From: Aggregicoccus sp. 17bor-14
GTDB lineage: Bacteria > Myxococcota > Myxococcia > Myxococcales > Myxococcaceae
Reading direction: 5' to 3'
Length of the DNA stretch: 64,000 bases
Assembly (NCBI RefSeq): GCF_009659535.1
Contig: NZ_VJZZ01000015.1
Coordinates: forward strand, 97,554-161,553
In this document: piece after piece, positions 30,897-40,764 of the stretch
Layout: each line of letters starts with the position of its first letter
How positions within the stretch are numbered: the stretch's first letter is position 1
Made by a program: the position numbers and the translations under genes
The notes under the pieces: generated by a model
What the model saw: only the letters and a program-made list of their open reading frames with translations
Database searches by the model: none
What the model was told of the DNA's origin: nothing

Positions 30897-31715
30897 ATGC
30901 TCGACGGGAACTGGAAGCTTGCGATCCTGGGCTGCGGCACGCTCGGGGAGGCCATCCTCAAGGGGTTGTTTCGCGCAGGGAGGGTGACGCCCGCGCAGGT
31001 GACGGTGACGGCGCGCCGGCCCGAGGTGGCGGAGGCGCTGCGCAGGCGCCACGAGGTCTCGGCCACCACGGACAACCTGCAGGCCGCGCGCGGCGCGGAC
31101 GTGGTGCTGGTGGCGCTCAAGCCGCAGCAGCTCGCGGCGGTGCTGGGCACCGAGCCGATGCGCGAGGCGCTCGCGGGAAAGCTCGTCGTCAGCGTGGCGG
31201 CGGGCGTACGGCTCGAGCAGCTGCGCGGCTGGCTGCCGCAGAGCGCGCTCATCCGCGCCATGCCCAACACGCCGGCGCTCATCGGCGAGGGGATGACGGT
31301 CATCGCGCGCGACACGGGCGTCACCGACGCGCACGCGGAGGTGGCGATGGAGATCTTCCGCGCGGTGGGCCGCTGCCTCGAGCTCGAGGACAAGCACATG
31401 GACGCGGTGACCAGCCTCAACTCGAGCGGCCCCGCGTTCGCCTACGTCATCCTCGAGGCGCTCGCGGACGGTGGGGTGATGATGGGGCTGCGCCGTGACA
31501 TCGCCATCCAGATCGCCGCGCAGATGTTCCAGGGCTCGGCGCGCATGGTGCTCGAGGCCGGGCTGCACCCGGCCGCCCTGCGCGACCAGGTGACCACGCC
31601 GGCCGGCTGCACCATCGCGGGGCTGCTCACCATGGAGGACGGGCGCATCCGCTCGGTGCTCGCGCGAACCATCGAGGAGTGCACGCGGGTAGCAGGCAGG
31701 CTCGGCCAGAAGTAG
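30897..31715 (+). CDS. proC: pyrroline-5-carboxylate reductase
   Basis: 272 residues, final step of proline synthesis. NAD(P)-binding loop GCGTLGEAIL lies at the N-terminus and the C-terminal dimer domain carries SSGPAFAYVILEALADGGV and DQVTTPAGCTIAGL. The ATG at 30897 has GGAGGGGG directly upstream; an in-frame TTG at 30885 was rejected. With divergent proB-proA, all three enzymes of the pathway from glutamate are together here. Confidence 0.95.
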   Translation: MLDGNWKLAILGCGTLGEAILKGLFRAGRVTPAQVTVTARRPEVAEALRRRHEVSATTDNLQAARGADVVLVALKPQQLAAVLGTEPMREALAGKLVVSVAAGVRLEQLRGWLPQSALIRAMPNTPALIGEGMTVIARDTGVTDAHAEVAMEIFRAVGRCLELEDKHMDAVTSLNSSGPAFAYVILEALADGGVMMGLRRDIAIQIAAQMFQGSARMVLEAGLHPAALRDQVTTPAGCTIAGLLTMEDGRIRSVLARTIEECTRVAGRLGQK

Positions 31716-31914
31716 GCGGCCAAGCTCGCAGCGTGGGGCGCGCATGTGCCGGGAGGTGCGGGCGCGCGCACCTCTGCGCAGGCGGAGCCCTGCCCACATT
31801 CCCCTCGGGAACAGGGGCCCGGATAATGCCGCGCTCCGATGCTCCGCGGTGGAGCACGCGCAAGCTGCCGTCGCTCCACGCGAAGCGCGTGTCGACGGGT
31901 CCGAGGTCCGAACG

Positions 31915-33162
31915 TTGTCACAGCCGTACCGTCCCGAGGCGCAGCGCCTCTGCACCCGCAGCACCGTCCTCTGCCTCCTGCTCGGCGCGGCCCTGGCGTC
32001 TGCCGCGGCCTCGGCCTCCGCCCCGGGGACCTCCGAGCGCGACCCGCGCCTCTCGGTCGCGCCGGACGCTCCCTTCGTCCTGCGCTCGGTGGGTGGCGTG
32101 CAGCGCATCGCGGGGCTCACCGGCGTGGGCTCGCCCAACGCCACGGAGCGTTACGGCATCGAGGGGACCGACCTCGGCTCCATGTTCTCCTTCGGCGGCC
32201 GCACCTGGTTCGTCTTCGGCGACACCTTCGGCAAGCGCGAGAAGGGGAGCATCGGGGCGGGCGGCGCGCAGTGGCGCTCCAACACCATCGCGTACACGCG
32301 CGACACGGACCCCACCGACGGCATCACCTTCGACGGGATGCTCGTGGACGGGCGCGGCAGGGCCCGGCAGCTGGTGCCCTCCAAGAAGGTGGACGGCGAC
32401 GAGATGACCGTCATCCCTACCCACGGCTTCGCCGCGGGGGACACCATGTACCTGCACTGGATGTCGGTGCGGCACTGGGGCAAGCCCGGCGAGTGGGAGA
32501 CGAACTTCGCGGGGCTCGCGAAGTCCACCGACGAGGGGCGCACCTGGACGGTGCTGGACGCGCCGCGCTGGGGCGGTGAGAGCAGCTTCGTGCAGGTGGC
32601 GCCTGCCACCGTGCGCGAGGACGGGGCGGACTGGCTCTACTTCTGGGGCACCACGCACGGGCGCTTCGGCGGCGTGTCGCTGATGAAGGTGCCGGCCTCG
32701 CAGGTCGAGTCGCCCGCGGCCTACCGCTACTTCCAGGGGACGGACGCGAAGGGCGCCCCCCGCTGGAGCGCGAGCCAGGCCCAGGCCCGGCGCGTCGTGG
32801 ACGACACCACCGGGGAGCTCTCGGTGGTGTGGAACGCGTACCTCGGCCACTGGCTGATGAGCTACCTCAAGGAGGGCACGGGCATCGTGATGCGCGAGGG
32901 GCTCGCGCCGTGGGGGCCCTGGGGCCCCGCGGTGAAGGTGCTCGACGCGGCCGACGCCCCGGGCGCCTACGCGCCCTTCATGGCCGAGCAGTACGTGCGC
33001 GACGGCGGCCGCACCGTGTACTTCTCCCTGTCCGCGTGGGGGCCCTACAACGTCTCCTGGTACAAGGCGGAGCTCACGCGGGCGGACGGCGCCTCGGCCT
33101 CTCCCGAGGTCGTGAAGCGCGAGCCCACCGGGCCGCAGCCGCTCGCGCGCGAGGTGCTCTGA
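31915..33162 (+). CDS. secreted DUF4185-domain protein (five-bladed-propeller glycosidase-like fold)
   Basis: 415 residues. From a TTG at 31915 (GAGG eight bases upstream) a signal peptide of about 35 residues is predicted: Arg-rich start, then TVLCLLLGAALASAAASASA. The remainder follows the DUF4185 pattern seen in Mycobacterium and other secreted proteins: SMFSFGGRTWFVFGDTFG, a SNTIAYTRDTDPTDG segment, KSTDEGRTW and LYFWGTTHGRFGGV, like Asp-box/propeller glycosidases. Activity unknown. Upstream in-frame GTG 31849 and ATG 31744 exist but give no better signal; the start is uncertain. Confidence 0.75.
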   Translation: MSQPYRPEAQRLCTRSTVLCLLLGAALASAAASASAPGTSERDPRLSVAPDAPFVLRSVGGVQRIAGLTGVGSPNATERYGIEGTDLGSMFSFGGRTWFVFGDTFGKREKGSIGAGGAQWRSNTIAYTRDTDPTDGITFDGMLVDGRGRARQLVPSKKVDGDEMTVIPTHGFAAGDTMYLHWMSVRHWGKPGEWETNFAGLAKSTDEGRTWTVLDAPRWGGESSFVQVAPATVREDGADWLYFWGTTHGRFGGVSLMKVPASQVESPAAYRYFQGTDAKGAPRWSASQAQARRVVDDTTGELSVVWNAYLGHWLMSYLKEGTGIVMREGLAPWGPWGPAVKVLDAADAPGAYAPFMAEQYVRDGGRTVYFSLSAWGPYNVSWYKAELTRADGASASPEVVKREPTGPQPLAREVL

Positions 33163-33228
33163 GCCCGCCTGGGGGCCGGAGGGCCGGGGCCTGTCCCGGC
33201 GAGCGCCCGCCAGCGGACGGGCGGCGAT

Positions 33229-33248
33229 AAGGTTCTTGCTCAAACCTT
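33229..33248. repeat. short inverted repeat before the orphan receiver gene
   Basis: AAGGTT, eight bases, AACCTT. It is about 35 bases upstream of the receiver start, in a place where an operator or small RNA hairpin would lie. It could also be chance. Confidence 0.3.
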
Positions 33249-33282
33249 GTCGAGCCGCCCGCGGACGTGTAGGAGGCCCAGC

Positions 33283-33651
33283 GTGCCGAAGCGGAACTCA
33301 CGGGGGCTGGTGCTGGTGGTGGAGGACGACTTCGCGCTGCGGCGTGCGATCGCCGAGGCGCTGGTGCTCGCGGGCTACCGGGTGCGCGCGGCGGCGGACG
33401 GGCGCGAGGCCCTGCTCGAGCTCTCGCTGGAGCCCACCCGGCCCTGCACGGTGGTGCTGGACCTCGCCATGCCCACGATGACCGGCGAGGAGTTCATCGA
33501 GCGGCTCAAGAGCTCCGACGCGCTGGGAGACGTGCGCATCGTGGTGATCACCGCGATGCAGCCGCTCCCCCGGCTCCCGGTGCAGGCCCTGCTCGCCAAG
33601 CCCTTCCAGATGGCCGAGCTGCTGGACGCCGTGAAGCAGGCCTGCGGCTAG
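33283..33651 (+). CDS. single-domain (CheY-like) response regulator
   Basis: 122 residues, receiver only. Acidic pair EDD near residue 14, phosphoacceptor Asp60 in VVLDLAMPTMTG, Thr/Ser in VVITAM and the Lys in LLAKPF. The start is the GTG at 33283 because AGGAGG lies six bases before it. There is no output domain, so it probably acts as a diffusible phosphoprotein or phosphate sink. No kinase is adjacent. Its end overlaps the end of the convergent LysR gene by four bases. Confidence 0.88.
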   Translation: MPKRNSRGLVLVVEDDFALRRAIAEALVLAGYRVRAAADGREALLELSLEPTRPCTVVLDLAMPTMTGEEFIERLKSSDALGDVRIVVITAMQPLPRLPVQALLAKPFQMAELLDAVKQACG

Positions 33652-34544
33652 ACGGTCAGCGCCTTCGCGGTCTCCACGAAGAGGCGCAAGGGCCCGGAGC
33701 GCTGGGCGCGGCTCGGGTAGTAGAGGAAGAAGCCGGGCACGGTGGGCGCGTACGCCTCCAGCACCCGCACGAGCTTCCCCGCGCGCACCTGCTCCATCGC
33801 CGAGGGCTCGAAGGCGTAGGCGAGCCCCAGCCCCTGGGCGGCGAGCGACACGCTCAGCGCGTTGTCGTTGGTCACCACGCTTCCGCGCACGGGGATGCGC
33901 CAGTTGCGCCGCCCGCGCTCCAGTTCCCACGCGTACAGCGTTCCGCGCGTCTGCGAGCGGAAGGTGATGCACTCGTGGCGCAGCAGGTCCTCGGGGCGCT
34001 CGGGCGTCCCGTGCCGGGCGAGGTAGTCGGGGGAGCCCACCACGACGAAGCGGAAGGCGTCCGTGAGCCGAACCTGCACCATGTCCCGCTCGATGGACTC
34101 GCTCAGCCGCACGCCCGCGTCGTAGCCCTCGGCCACGATGTCCACGAAGCGCTCCTCGATCACCACCTCCACCTCGATGCGCGGGTGGCGCGCGCAGAAG
34201 GTGGGCAGCACCGGCGTGATGAGGAAGGGGACGGAGGAGCGCGGCACGGAGAGCTTCAGCCGGCCCACCACCTCGCCGGGACGGGCGGCCGCCTCCCCCA
34301 GCGCGGCGAGCGCCTGGCTCATGCCCGGGCCCGCGCTCTCCACCAGGCGGCGCCCCGCCTCCGTCAGGGCCACGCTGCGTGTCGTGCGGGTGAGCAGCAC
34401 CACCTGCAGCTGCTCCTCGAGCTGGCGCACCGACTGGCTCACCGCGGACGCGGACACGCCGAGCTCGCGCGCCGCCGCGCTGAAGCTGCGCAGCCGGGCG
34501 ACGGTGAGGAACACCTGCAGCTGGGGGAGGAGCGCGGTCTTCAT
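33648..34544 (-). CDS. LysR-family transcription regulator
   Basis: 298 residues. N-terminal winged helix (FLTVARLRSFSAAARELGVSASAVSQSVRQLEE) and a periplasmic-binding-protein-like effector domain ending in FLYYPSRAQRSGPLRLFV. The ATG at 34544 starts the HTH at the usual place; a TTG 18 bases upstream is less likely. It is divergent from the alcohol dehydrogenase/aldo-keto reductase/CMD genes with a 110-base gap, the common arrangement for a LysR that controls its neighbour. Confidence 0.92.
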   Translation of the reverse strand: MKTALLPQLQVFLTVARLRSFSAAARELGVSASAVSQSVRQLEEQLQVVLLTRTTRSVALTEAGRRLVESAGPGMSQALAALGEAAARPGEVVGRLKLSVPRSSVPFLITPVLPTFCARHPRIEVEVVIEERFVDIVAEGYDAGVRLSESIERDMVQVRLTDAFRFVVVGSPDYLARHGTPERPEDLLRHECITFRSQTRGTLYAWELERGRRNWRIPVRGSVVTNDNALSVSLAAQGLGLAYAFEPSAMEQVRAGKLVRVLEAYAPTVPGFFLYYPSRAQRSGPLRLFVETAKALTV

Positions 34545-34654
34545 TGTGAAGCCCTGCTTCAAAGCCCATCCACCAGCCGGCGTCTACTGCCGCGCGAGGG
34601 CGGGGCGTATCTCTGGGTGCATCGGAGCACAGCCCTTCACCCAGGAGAGACGAG

Positions 34655-35704
34655 ATGCAGAAGGTTCAAGCTTATGGCGCCCCCGCAGCAGGCAAGCCCC
34701 TCGCGCCGATGACGGTCGAGCGCCGCGAGCCGGGTCCGCGCGACGTGGTCCTCGACGTCCTCTACTGCGGCATCTGCCACTCGGACATCCACCAGGCGCG
34801 AGACGAGTGGGGCGGGGGTGTGTTCCCCATGGTGCCCGGCCACGAGATCGTGGGCCGCGTCGTGCAGGTGGGCAGTGAGGCGCGCAAGCTCAAGGTGGGC
34901 GAGCTCGCCGGAGTGGGCTGCATGGTGGACTCGTGCCACGCCTGCGCGCGCTGCAAGGAGGACCTCGAGCAGTTCTGCGAGAAGGGCATGGCGGGCACCT
35001 ACAACAGCACCGAGATGGACAGGAAGACGCCGACCTACGGCGGCTACTCGGCGCGCATCGTGCTGGACGAGCGCATGGCCCTGCGGATTCCGGAGGGATT
35101 GGACCCCGCGGCCGCAGCGCCCCTGCTGTGCGCGGGCATCACCACCTACTCGCCGCTGCGCCAGGTGGGCGTGAAGAAGGGCGACCGCGTGGGCGTGGTG
35201 GGGCTCGGCGGCCTCGGCCACATGGGCGTGAAGCTCGCGGCCTCGATGGGCGCGCACGTCACCGTGTTCAGCACCTCGGGGAGCAAGGAGGCGGACGCGC
35301 GCCGCCTCGGCGCCACCGACTTCGTGGTGACGAAGGACCCCAAGGTCTTCGAGCGCCTGGCAGGCCAGTTCGACGTCATCCTCGACACCGTCAGCGCGCC
35401 GCACGACTACAACGCCTACCTCGGGCTGCTGCGCCCGCGCGGCACCATGGCCATCGTGGGTGCGCCGCCAGAGCCCACGCAGCTGCACGCCTTCAGCCTC
35501 ATCCTCGGCGGCCGGCGGCTCCTGGGCTCGGTCATCGGCGGCATCGCCGAGACGCAGGAGATGCTCGACCACTGCGCGAAGCACGGCATCGCCTCCGACA
35601 TCGAGCTCATCCCGGTGCAGCAGGTGAACGCGGCATACGAGCGGGTACTCAAGAGCGACGTGCGCTACCGCTTCGTCATCGACATGGCGAGCTTGAAGCG
35701 CTGA
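34655..35704 (+). CDS. zinc-dependent NAD(P)-alcohol dehydrogenase (cinnamyl-alcohol dehydrogenase family)
   Basis: 349 residues. Catalytic zinc ligands Cys38 and His63, the structural zinc Cys cluster in CMVDSCHACARCKEDLEQFC, and a Rossmann loop GLGGLGHMGVKLA. The sequence resembles YahK/AdhC-type enzymes that reduce aldehydes with NADPH. It heads a set read in one direction with an aldo/keto reductase 21 bases on; LysR is divergent. Likely role: reducing reactive aldehydes under control of that regulator; the substrate is not known. Confidence 0.92.
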   Translation: MQKVQAYGAPAAGKPLAPMTVERREPGPRDVVLDVLYCGICHSDIHQARDEWGGGVFPMVPGHEIVGRVVQVGSEARKLKVGELAGVGCMVDSCHACARCKEDLEQFCEKGMAGTYNSTEMDRKTPTYGGYSARIVLDERMALRIPEGLDPAAAAPLLCAGITTYSPLRQVGVKKGDRVGVVGLGGLGHMGVKLAASMGAHVTVFSTSGSKEADARRLGATDFVVTKDPKVFERLAGQFDVILDTVSAPHDYNAYLGLLRPRGTMAIVGAPPEPTQLHAFSLILGGRRLLGSVIGGIAETQEMLDHCAKHGIASDIELIPVQQVNAAYERVLKSDVRYRFVIDMASLKR

Positions 35705-36706
<1,002 letters not shown>

Positions 36707-36719
36707 GGACCCAGACGCC

Positions 36720-37472
36720 ATGGCCATTACCGAGCGCGCACAGCGCAACCACGCCGCCCTCTTCCCCGGGCGTGAGTCCACCCTGAAGGAGACCGATCCC
36801 GAGCTGGTCGAGCTCTTCGACAACTGGGCCTTCGACGAGGTGCTCCGGGAGGAGGCGCTGGACGAGAGGACCCGCCTCATGGTGCAGCTCGCGGGAATCA
36901 TCGCCTCGCACGCCGTCGCCGAGTACCGCGTGATGCTCGGTGCCGCGCTCGAGGTCGGCGTGACGCCGGTGGAGGTGAAGGAGCTCGTCTACCAGGCCGT
37001 GCCCTACGTGGGCATGGCCAAGGTGTTCGACTTCCTCCACGCCACCAACGAGGTACTGCGCAGCCGCGGCATCTCGCTGCCGCTGGAGCGACAGTCCACG
37101 ACGAGCCCCGAGACTCGCCGCGAGAAGGGGCTCGCCGTGCAGAAGCGCCTCTTCGGCGACGTCATCGACAAGATGTACGCGCAGTCGCCGAAGGATCAGC
37201 TCCACATCCAGGAATTCCTCTCCGCCAACTGCTTCGGCGACTACCTCACGCGCCAGGGGCTGGACCTGAAGACCCGCGAGCTGCTGACCCTGGCCATGCT
37301 CGCGGCGCTGGGAGGCTGCGAGCCGCAGCTCGCGGGCCATGTCGCAGGCAACCTCGCGGCAGGCAACGACCGGCGCGCGCTCGTCGGCGCCGTGACGCAG
37401 CTGCTCCCCTTCATCGGCTACCCGCGCACGCTCAACGCGCTGCGCGTCATCAACGAGGGCACCTCGCGCTGA
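36720..37472 (+). CDS. carboxymuconolactone decarboxylase-like (CMD) protein, two tandem domains
   Basis: 250 residues. Two CMD/AhpD-like domains: first from about residue 30 (ELFDNWAFDEVL ... TRLMVQLAGIIASHAVAEYRVML) and second from about 150 (DQLHIQEFLSANCFGDYLTR ... TRELLTLAMLAALGG). No CXXC redox pair is seen, so it is not a peroxidase of the AhpD kind. The role may be in aromatic or quinone chemistry or the oxidative-stress response. It follows the aldo/keto reductase after 13 bases. Confidence 0.85.
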   Translation: MAITERAQRNHAALFPGRESTLKETDPELVELFDNWAFDEVLREEALDERTRLMVQLAGIIASHAVAEYRVMLGAALEVGVTPVEVKELVYQAVPYVGMAKVFDFLHATNEVLRSRGISLPLERQSTTSPETRREKGLAVQKRLFGDVIDKMYAQSPKDQLHIQEFLSANCFGDYLTRQGLDLKTRELLTLAMLAALGGCEPQLAGHVAGNLAAGNDRRALVGAVTQLLPFIGYPRTLNALRVINEGTSR

Positions 37473-37581
37473 GCCTCGCCCTCGGCCCCGGTTGTTGTTG
37501 ACCCCAGGCCCTCTTCGAGCCGAGCGTGGCTCGCAGGCAGTGGTAGAAGCACGATTGCCCGCTCGCCGAGGTCCATCGCGC

Positions 37582-39216
37582 ATGCTCGTCTTCGAGATCA
37601 TCATCGCCCTGCTGCTCGGTGGCGCGGGGCTCACGGCGCTCTCGCGGCGCCTGGGAACGCCGTACCCTGCGATGGTGGCGCTCGCCGGCGCTGCGCTCGC
37701 GCTGGTTCCCGGCACGCCGACGCTGGTGCTGGACCCCGAGCTCGCGCTCACCCTGTTCGTCGCGCCCGTGCTGCTGGACGCCGCGTTCGACTCGTCCCCG
37801 CGCGACATGGCGGCGAACTGGCGCACCATCGCGGGCCTCGCCATCGGCGCGGTCGCGCTCACCATCTTCGTGGTGGCGGGGGTGGCGCGGCTGCTCGTCC
37901 CGGACATGTCCTGGGCGGTCGCCATCGCGCTCGGTGCCATCGTCGCGCCACCGGATGCGGCGGCGGCGACCGCGGTGCTGAAGCAGCTGCGGCCTCCGCA
38001 CCGGCTCCTCGTCATCCTGGAAGGGGAGAGCCTCTTCAACGACGCGAGCGCGCTGCTCGTCTACCGGCTCGCCGTCGGGGCCGCGGTCGCCGGCTCCCTC
38101 TCTCCGATGAGCGCCATCCCGCTGCTGCTGGTCGTCACCGTGGGCAGCGTGGTTCTGGGGCTCGTGCTGTCGCGGGTGATCATCCAGTTGATCGCTCGCA
38201 TCGAAGACGTCGCGATCGCCGTGGTCGTCCAGTTCTGCGGAACCTTCGGCGTGTGGATGCTCGCCGAGCAGCTGCACCTCTCCGGCATCCTCACGGTCGT
38301 CGTCTTCGCGATGGCCTCCGCCCGACGCTCCGCGGAGCTGACGCCGGCGCGCCTGCGCATTCCCTCCTACGCGGTGTGGGAGTTCGCGGTCTTCGTGCTC
38401 AACGTCCTCGCCTTCATCCTGGTGGGCTTCCAGCTCAAGGGGATCCTCGAGCGCATCGACCGGCCCACGCTCTTCCGCTACGCGGGCATCGCGGCGGCGG
38501 TGTGCCTCGCGACCATCCTCGCGCGCATCGCCTGGGTGATGCTCGCTGCGGGCGTCAGCCGCTGGCGGTGCCAGGGCGAGGCGGGTGCCAAGGGCGGCCG
38601 GCGCGACACGGTGGGTCTGTCCCGGGGCGCTGCGGCGGTCGTGGGCTGGTGCGGCATGCGCGGCATCGTGACCCTGGCCGCCGCGCTCGCGCTGCCTGCG
38701 GGGGACGGGAATGCCCACGCATTTCCTTTCCGGGACCTCATCCTCTTCACCGCCTTCTCCGTCGTGCTCGGGACGCTGGTCGTGCAGGGGATGACCCTGC
38801 GCCCGCTCATCCGGGCGCTGAAGCTGCGGGACGACGGCTCGGTGGAGCGCGAGGTGCGGCTCGCCCGCGTGGAGACGCTGCGGGCCGCGCTGACCGCCGC
38901 ATCGGCGCCTTCGGAGGACGAGATGGCGGAGCTGCTGCGCCGCCGCTACCAGGCCCGGCTGCGGCGGGCGGAGGCAGATCTGGCCGCGGACGGGAAACCT
39001 GCCGCACGGCAGAGCGCGCCGGACGGCACGAGCTTCGCCGCCGCGACGGCGCTCGCGCGCAAGGCGGCGGGGGCGGAGCGGCAGCGGCTCATCGCCCTGC
39101 GCGCGGACGGCACGATCGGTGACGCCGCCTTCCAGCGCATCGAGCAGGAGCTCGACCTCGAGGAGCTCGACCTGCAGCAGCTCGAACCCGACACCGGCTC
39201 CACCGAGAGGGCTTGA
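37582..39216 (+). CDS. CPA1-family monovalent cation/proton antiporter
   Basis: 544 residues with about 12 membrane helices starting at MLVFEIIIALLLGG. The family motif ILEGESLFNDASALLVYRLA gives the ion-binding Asn-Asp; APPDAAAAT is another CPA1 signature. The C-terminal 120 or so residues are cytoplasmic and basic/acidic-rich, as in NhaP/NHE relatives. It probably exchanges Na+ or K+ for H+. The ATG at 37582 was preferred because earlier in-frame starts give no membrane helix. Its stop overlaps the next start (TGATG). Confidence 0.9.
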   Translation: MLVFEIIIALLLGGAGLTALSRRLGTPYPAMVALAGAALALVPGTPTLVLDPELALTLFVAPVLLDAAFDSSPRDMAANWRTIAGLAIGAVALTIFVVAGVARLLVPDMSWAVAIALGAIVAPPDAAAATAVLKQLRPPHRLLVILEGESLFNDASALLVYRLAVGAAVAGSLSPMSAIPLLLVVTVGSVVLGLVLSRVIIQLIARIEDVAIAVVVQFCGTFGVWMLAEQLHLSGILTVVVFAMASARRSAELTPARLRIPSYAVWEFAVFVLNVLAFILVGFQLKGILERIDRPTLFRYAGIAAAVCLATILARIAWVMLAAGVSRWRCQGEAGAKGGRRDTVGLSRGAAAVVGWCGMRGIVTLAAALALPAGDGNAHAFPFRDLILFTAFSVVLGTLVVQGMTLRPLIRALKLRDDGSVEREVRLARVETLRAALTAASAPSEDEMAELLRRRYQARLRRAEADLAADGKPAARQSAPDGTSFAAATALARKAAGAERQRLIALRADGTIGDAAFQRIEQELDLEELDLQQLEPDTGSTERA

Positions 39217-39917
39217 TGGCAACCCAGCGCGACTCCCAGCGGCCGTATGTGATCTGCCACATGGTGCCGTCCATCGACGGACGCATCGTGACCCGGCGCT
39301 GGGACCTGCCGGCCAGCGTCTACGAGGAGTACGAGGGCACGGCCCAGACCTTCGGTGCCAGCGCCTGGATGATCGGCCGCATCTCCATGGAGCCCTACGC
39401 CGGCAAGGCCCGGGTGCCGGTGCGCAAGAAGGGAAGCCCCATTCCGCGCAAGGACTTCATCGCGAAGCGCGACGCCGGGTCCTACGCCATCGCGCTCGAC
39501 CCGTCCGGAAAGCTCACCTGGAAGTCGAGCGCCATCGACGACGAGCACGTCATCACGGTGCTCACCGAGCAGGTCTCGGACGACTACCTCGCCTTCCTGC
39601 AGGCCAAGGGCGTCACCTACGTCTTCGGGGGCAAGACCGAGGTGAACCTGGGACGGGTCCTTCGGAAGCTGCGCAAGGAGTTCGGAATCGAGAAGCTGCT
39701 GCTGGAGGGGGGCGGTGGCATCAACGGCTCCTTCCTCGCTGCGGGCCTCATCGACGAGCTGAGCGTGCTCGTGGCGCCCGTTGCGGACGGCTCCATCGGC
39801 ACGCCGACCCTCTTCGATGCGAAGGAGGGAAGGGGGGCGGTGCGCCACCTGAAGCTCGAGTCCTTCGAGAGGCGCTCGGGCGACCTGCTCTGGCTGCGGT
39901 ACACGCTGGAGCGGTGA
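39216..39917 (+). CDS. RibD C-terminal/dihydrofolate-reductase-like protein
   Basis: 233 residues. The pattern PYVICHMVPSIDGRIVT at the start, GASAWMIGRIS and KLLLEGGGGINGSFLAAGLIDEL is that of RibD reductase-domain proteins, which use NADPH. No deaminase domain is present, so it is probably not the classic riboflavin enzyme but a relative reducing some pterin- or ribityl-like substrate. Start codon ATG overlaps the antiporter stop. Confidence 0.85.
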   Translation: MATQRDSQRPYVICHMVPSIDGRIVTRRWDLPASVYEEYEGTAQTFGASAWMIGRISMEPYAGKARVPVRKKGSPIPRKDFIAKRDAGSYAIALDPSGKLTWKSSAIDDEHVITVLTEQVSDDYLAFLQAKGVTYVFGGKTEVNLGRVLRKLRKEFGIEKLLLEGGGGINGSFLAAGLIDELSVLVAPVADGSIGTPTLFDAKEGRGAVRHLKLESFERRSGDLLWLRYTLER

Positions 39918-39946
39918 CACTGCATCGGTATCCGTGAGGGCGTGAC

Positions 39947-40747
39947 GTGAGCTGCAGTTCGGACGAACACTGGGTGTCCACGCCGAAGGGGCGCCTCTAC
40001 GCACGCACCTGGCGGCCGAGCGAGGGCGAGCGGGGCGCACCAGTACTCCTCTTCCACGACTCGCTCGGCTGTGTGGACCTCTGGCGAGAGTTCCCGGCGG
40101 CGCTGTGCGCAGCCACGCAGCGCCGGGTCATCGCCTACGACCGCCTCGGCTTCGGCCGCTCCGATCCCCGCCACGACGTCCTGCCGCCCAGCTTCATCGG
40201 CGACGAGGCGTCCGTGCTTCCTGTGCTCAGCGCCGGGCTGGGCTTCGAAGCGTTCGTCGCCTTCGGTCACAGCGTCGGCGGAGGGATGGCGGCCTGCTGT
40301 GCAGCGCGCGCTCCCCAGCAGGTGCAGGCGCTCGTCACCGAGGCTGCCCAGGCCTTCGTCGAGGAGCGCACGCTCGCCGGCATCCGCGCCGCCAGGGCGG
40401 AGCTGACGCAGGACCCGCAGCTCAGTCGCCTCGCGAAGTACCACGGCACCAAGGCTCGCTGGGTGCTCGAGGCGTGGACCGAGACGTGGCTCTCACCCGC
40501 CTTCGCGGCGTGGAACCTGGACGAGGAGCTGGGCAAGGTCCGCTGCCCCGTGCTCGCGATCCACGGCGACCAGGACGAGTTCGGCTCCGTGCAGCAGCCC
40601 GAGCGCATCGGCGCACGCGTGCGGGGGCCGGCGACGGTGCACGTCATCTCCGGATGCGGGCACGTGCCGCATCGCACGCACTCGGAGGAGGTGCTCCGGC
40701 AGGTGCGCGCCTTCGTCGACGGAGTGGCGAACACCGCGGGGGCGTGA
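39947..40747 (+). CDS. alpha/beta-hydrolase
   Basis: 266 residues, cytoplasmic. Nucleophile Ser in GHSVGG, acid Asp in GDQDEFG and His in CGHVPH form a plausible triad. The oxyanion region FHDSLGCVDLW is typical of haloperoxidase/epoxide-hydrolase-like enzymes. Substrate unknown. The GTG start at 39947 is 29 bases after the RibD-like gene; the two may be co-transcribed. The end faces the convergent kinase gene by 17 bases. Confidence 0.88.
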   Translation: MSCSSDEHWVSTPKGRLYARTWRPSEGERGAPVLLFHDSLGCVDLWREFPAALCAATQRRVIAYDRLGFGRSDPRHDVLPPSFIGDEASVLPVLSAGLGFEAFVAFGHSVGGGMAACCAARAPQQVQALVTEAAQAFVEERTLAGIRAARAELTQDPQLSRLAKYHGTKARWVLEAWTETWLSPAFAAWNLDEELGKVRCPVLAIHGDQDEFGSVQQPERIGARVRGPATVHVISGCGHVPHRTHSEEVLRQVRAFVDGVANTAGA

Positions 40748-40764
40748 TGCTCTGGCTGGCGCCT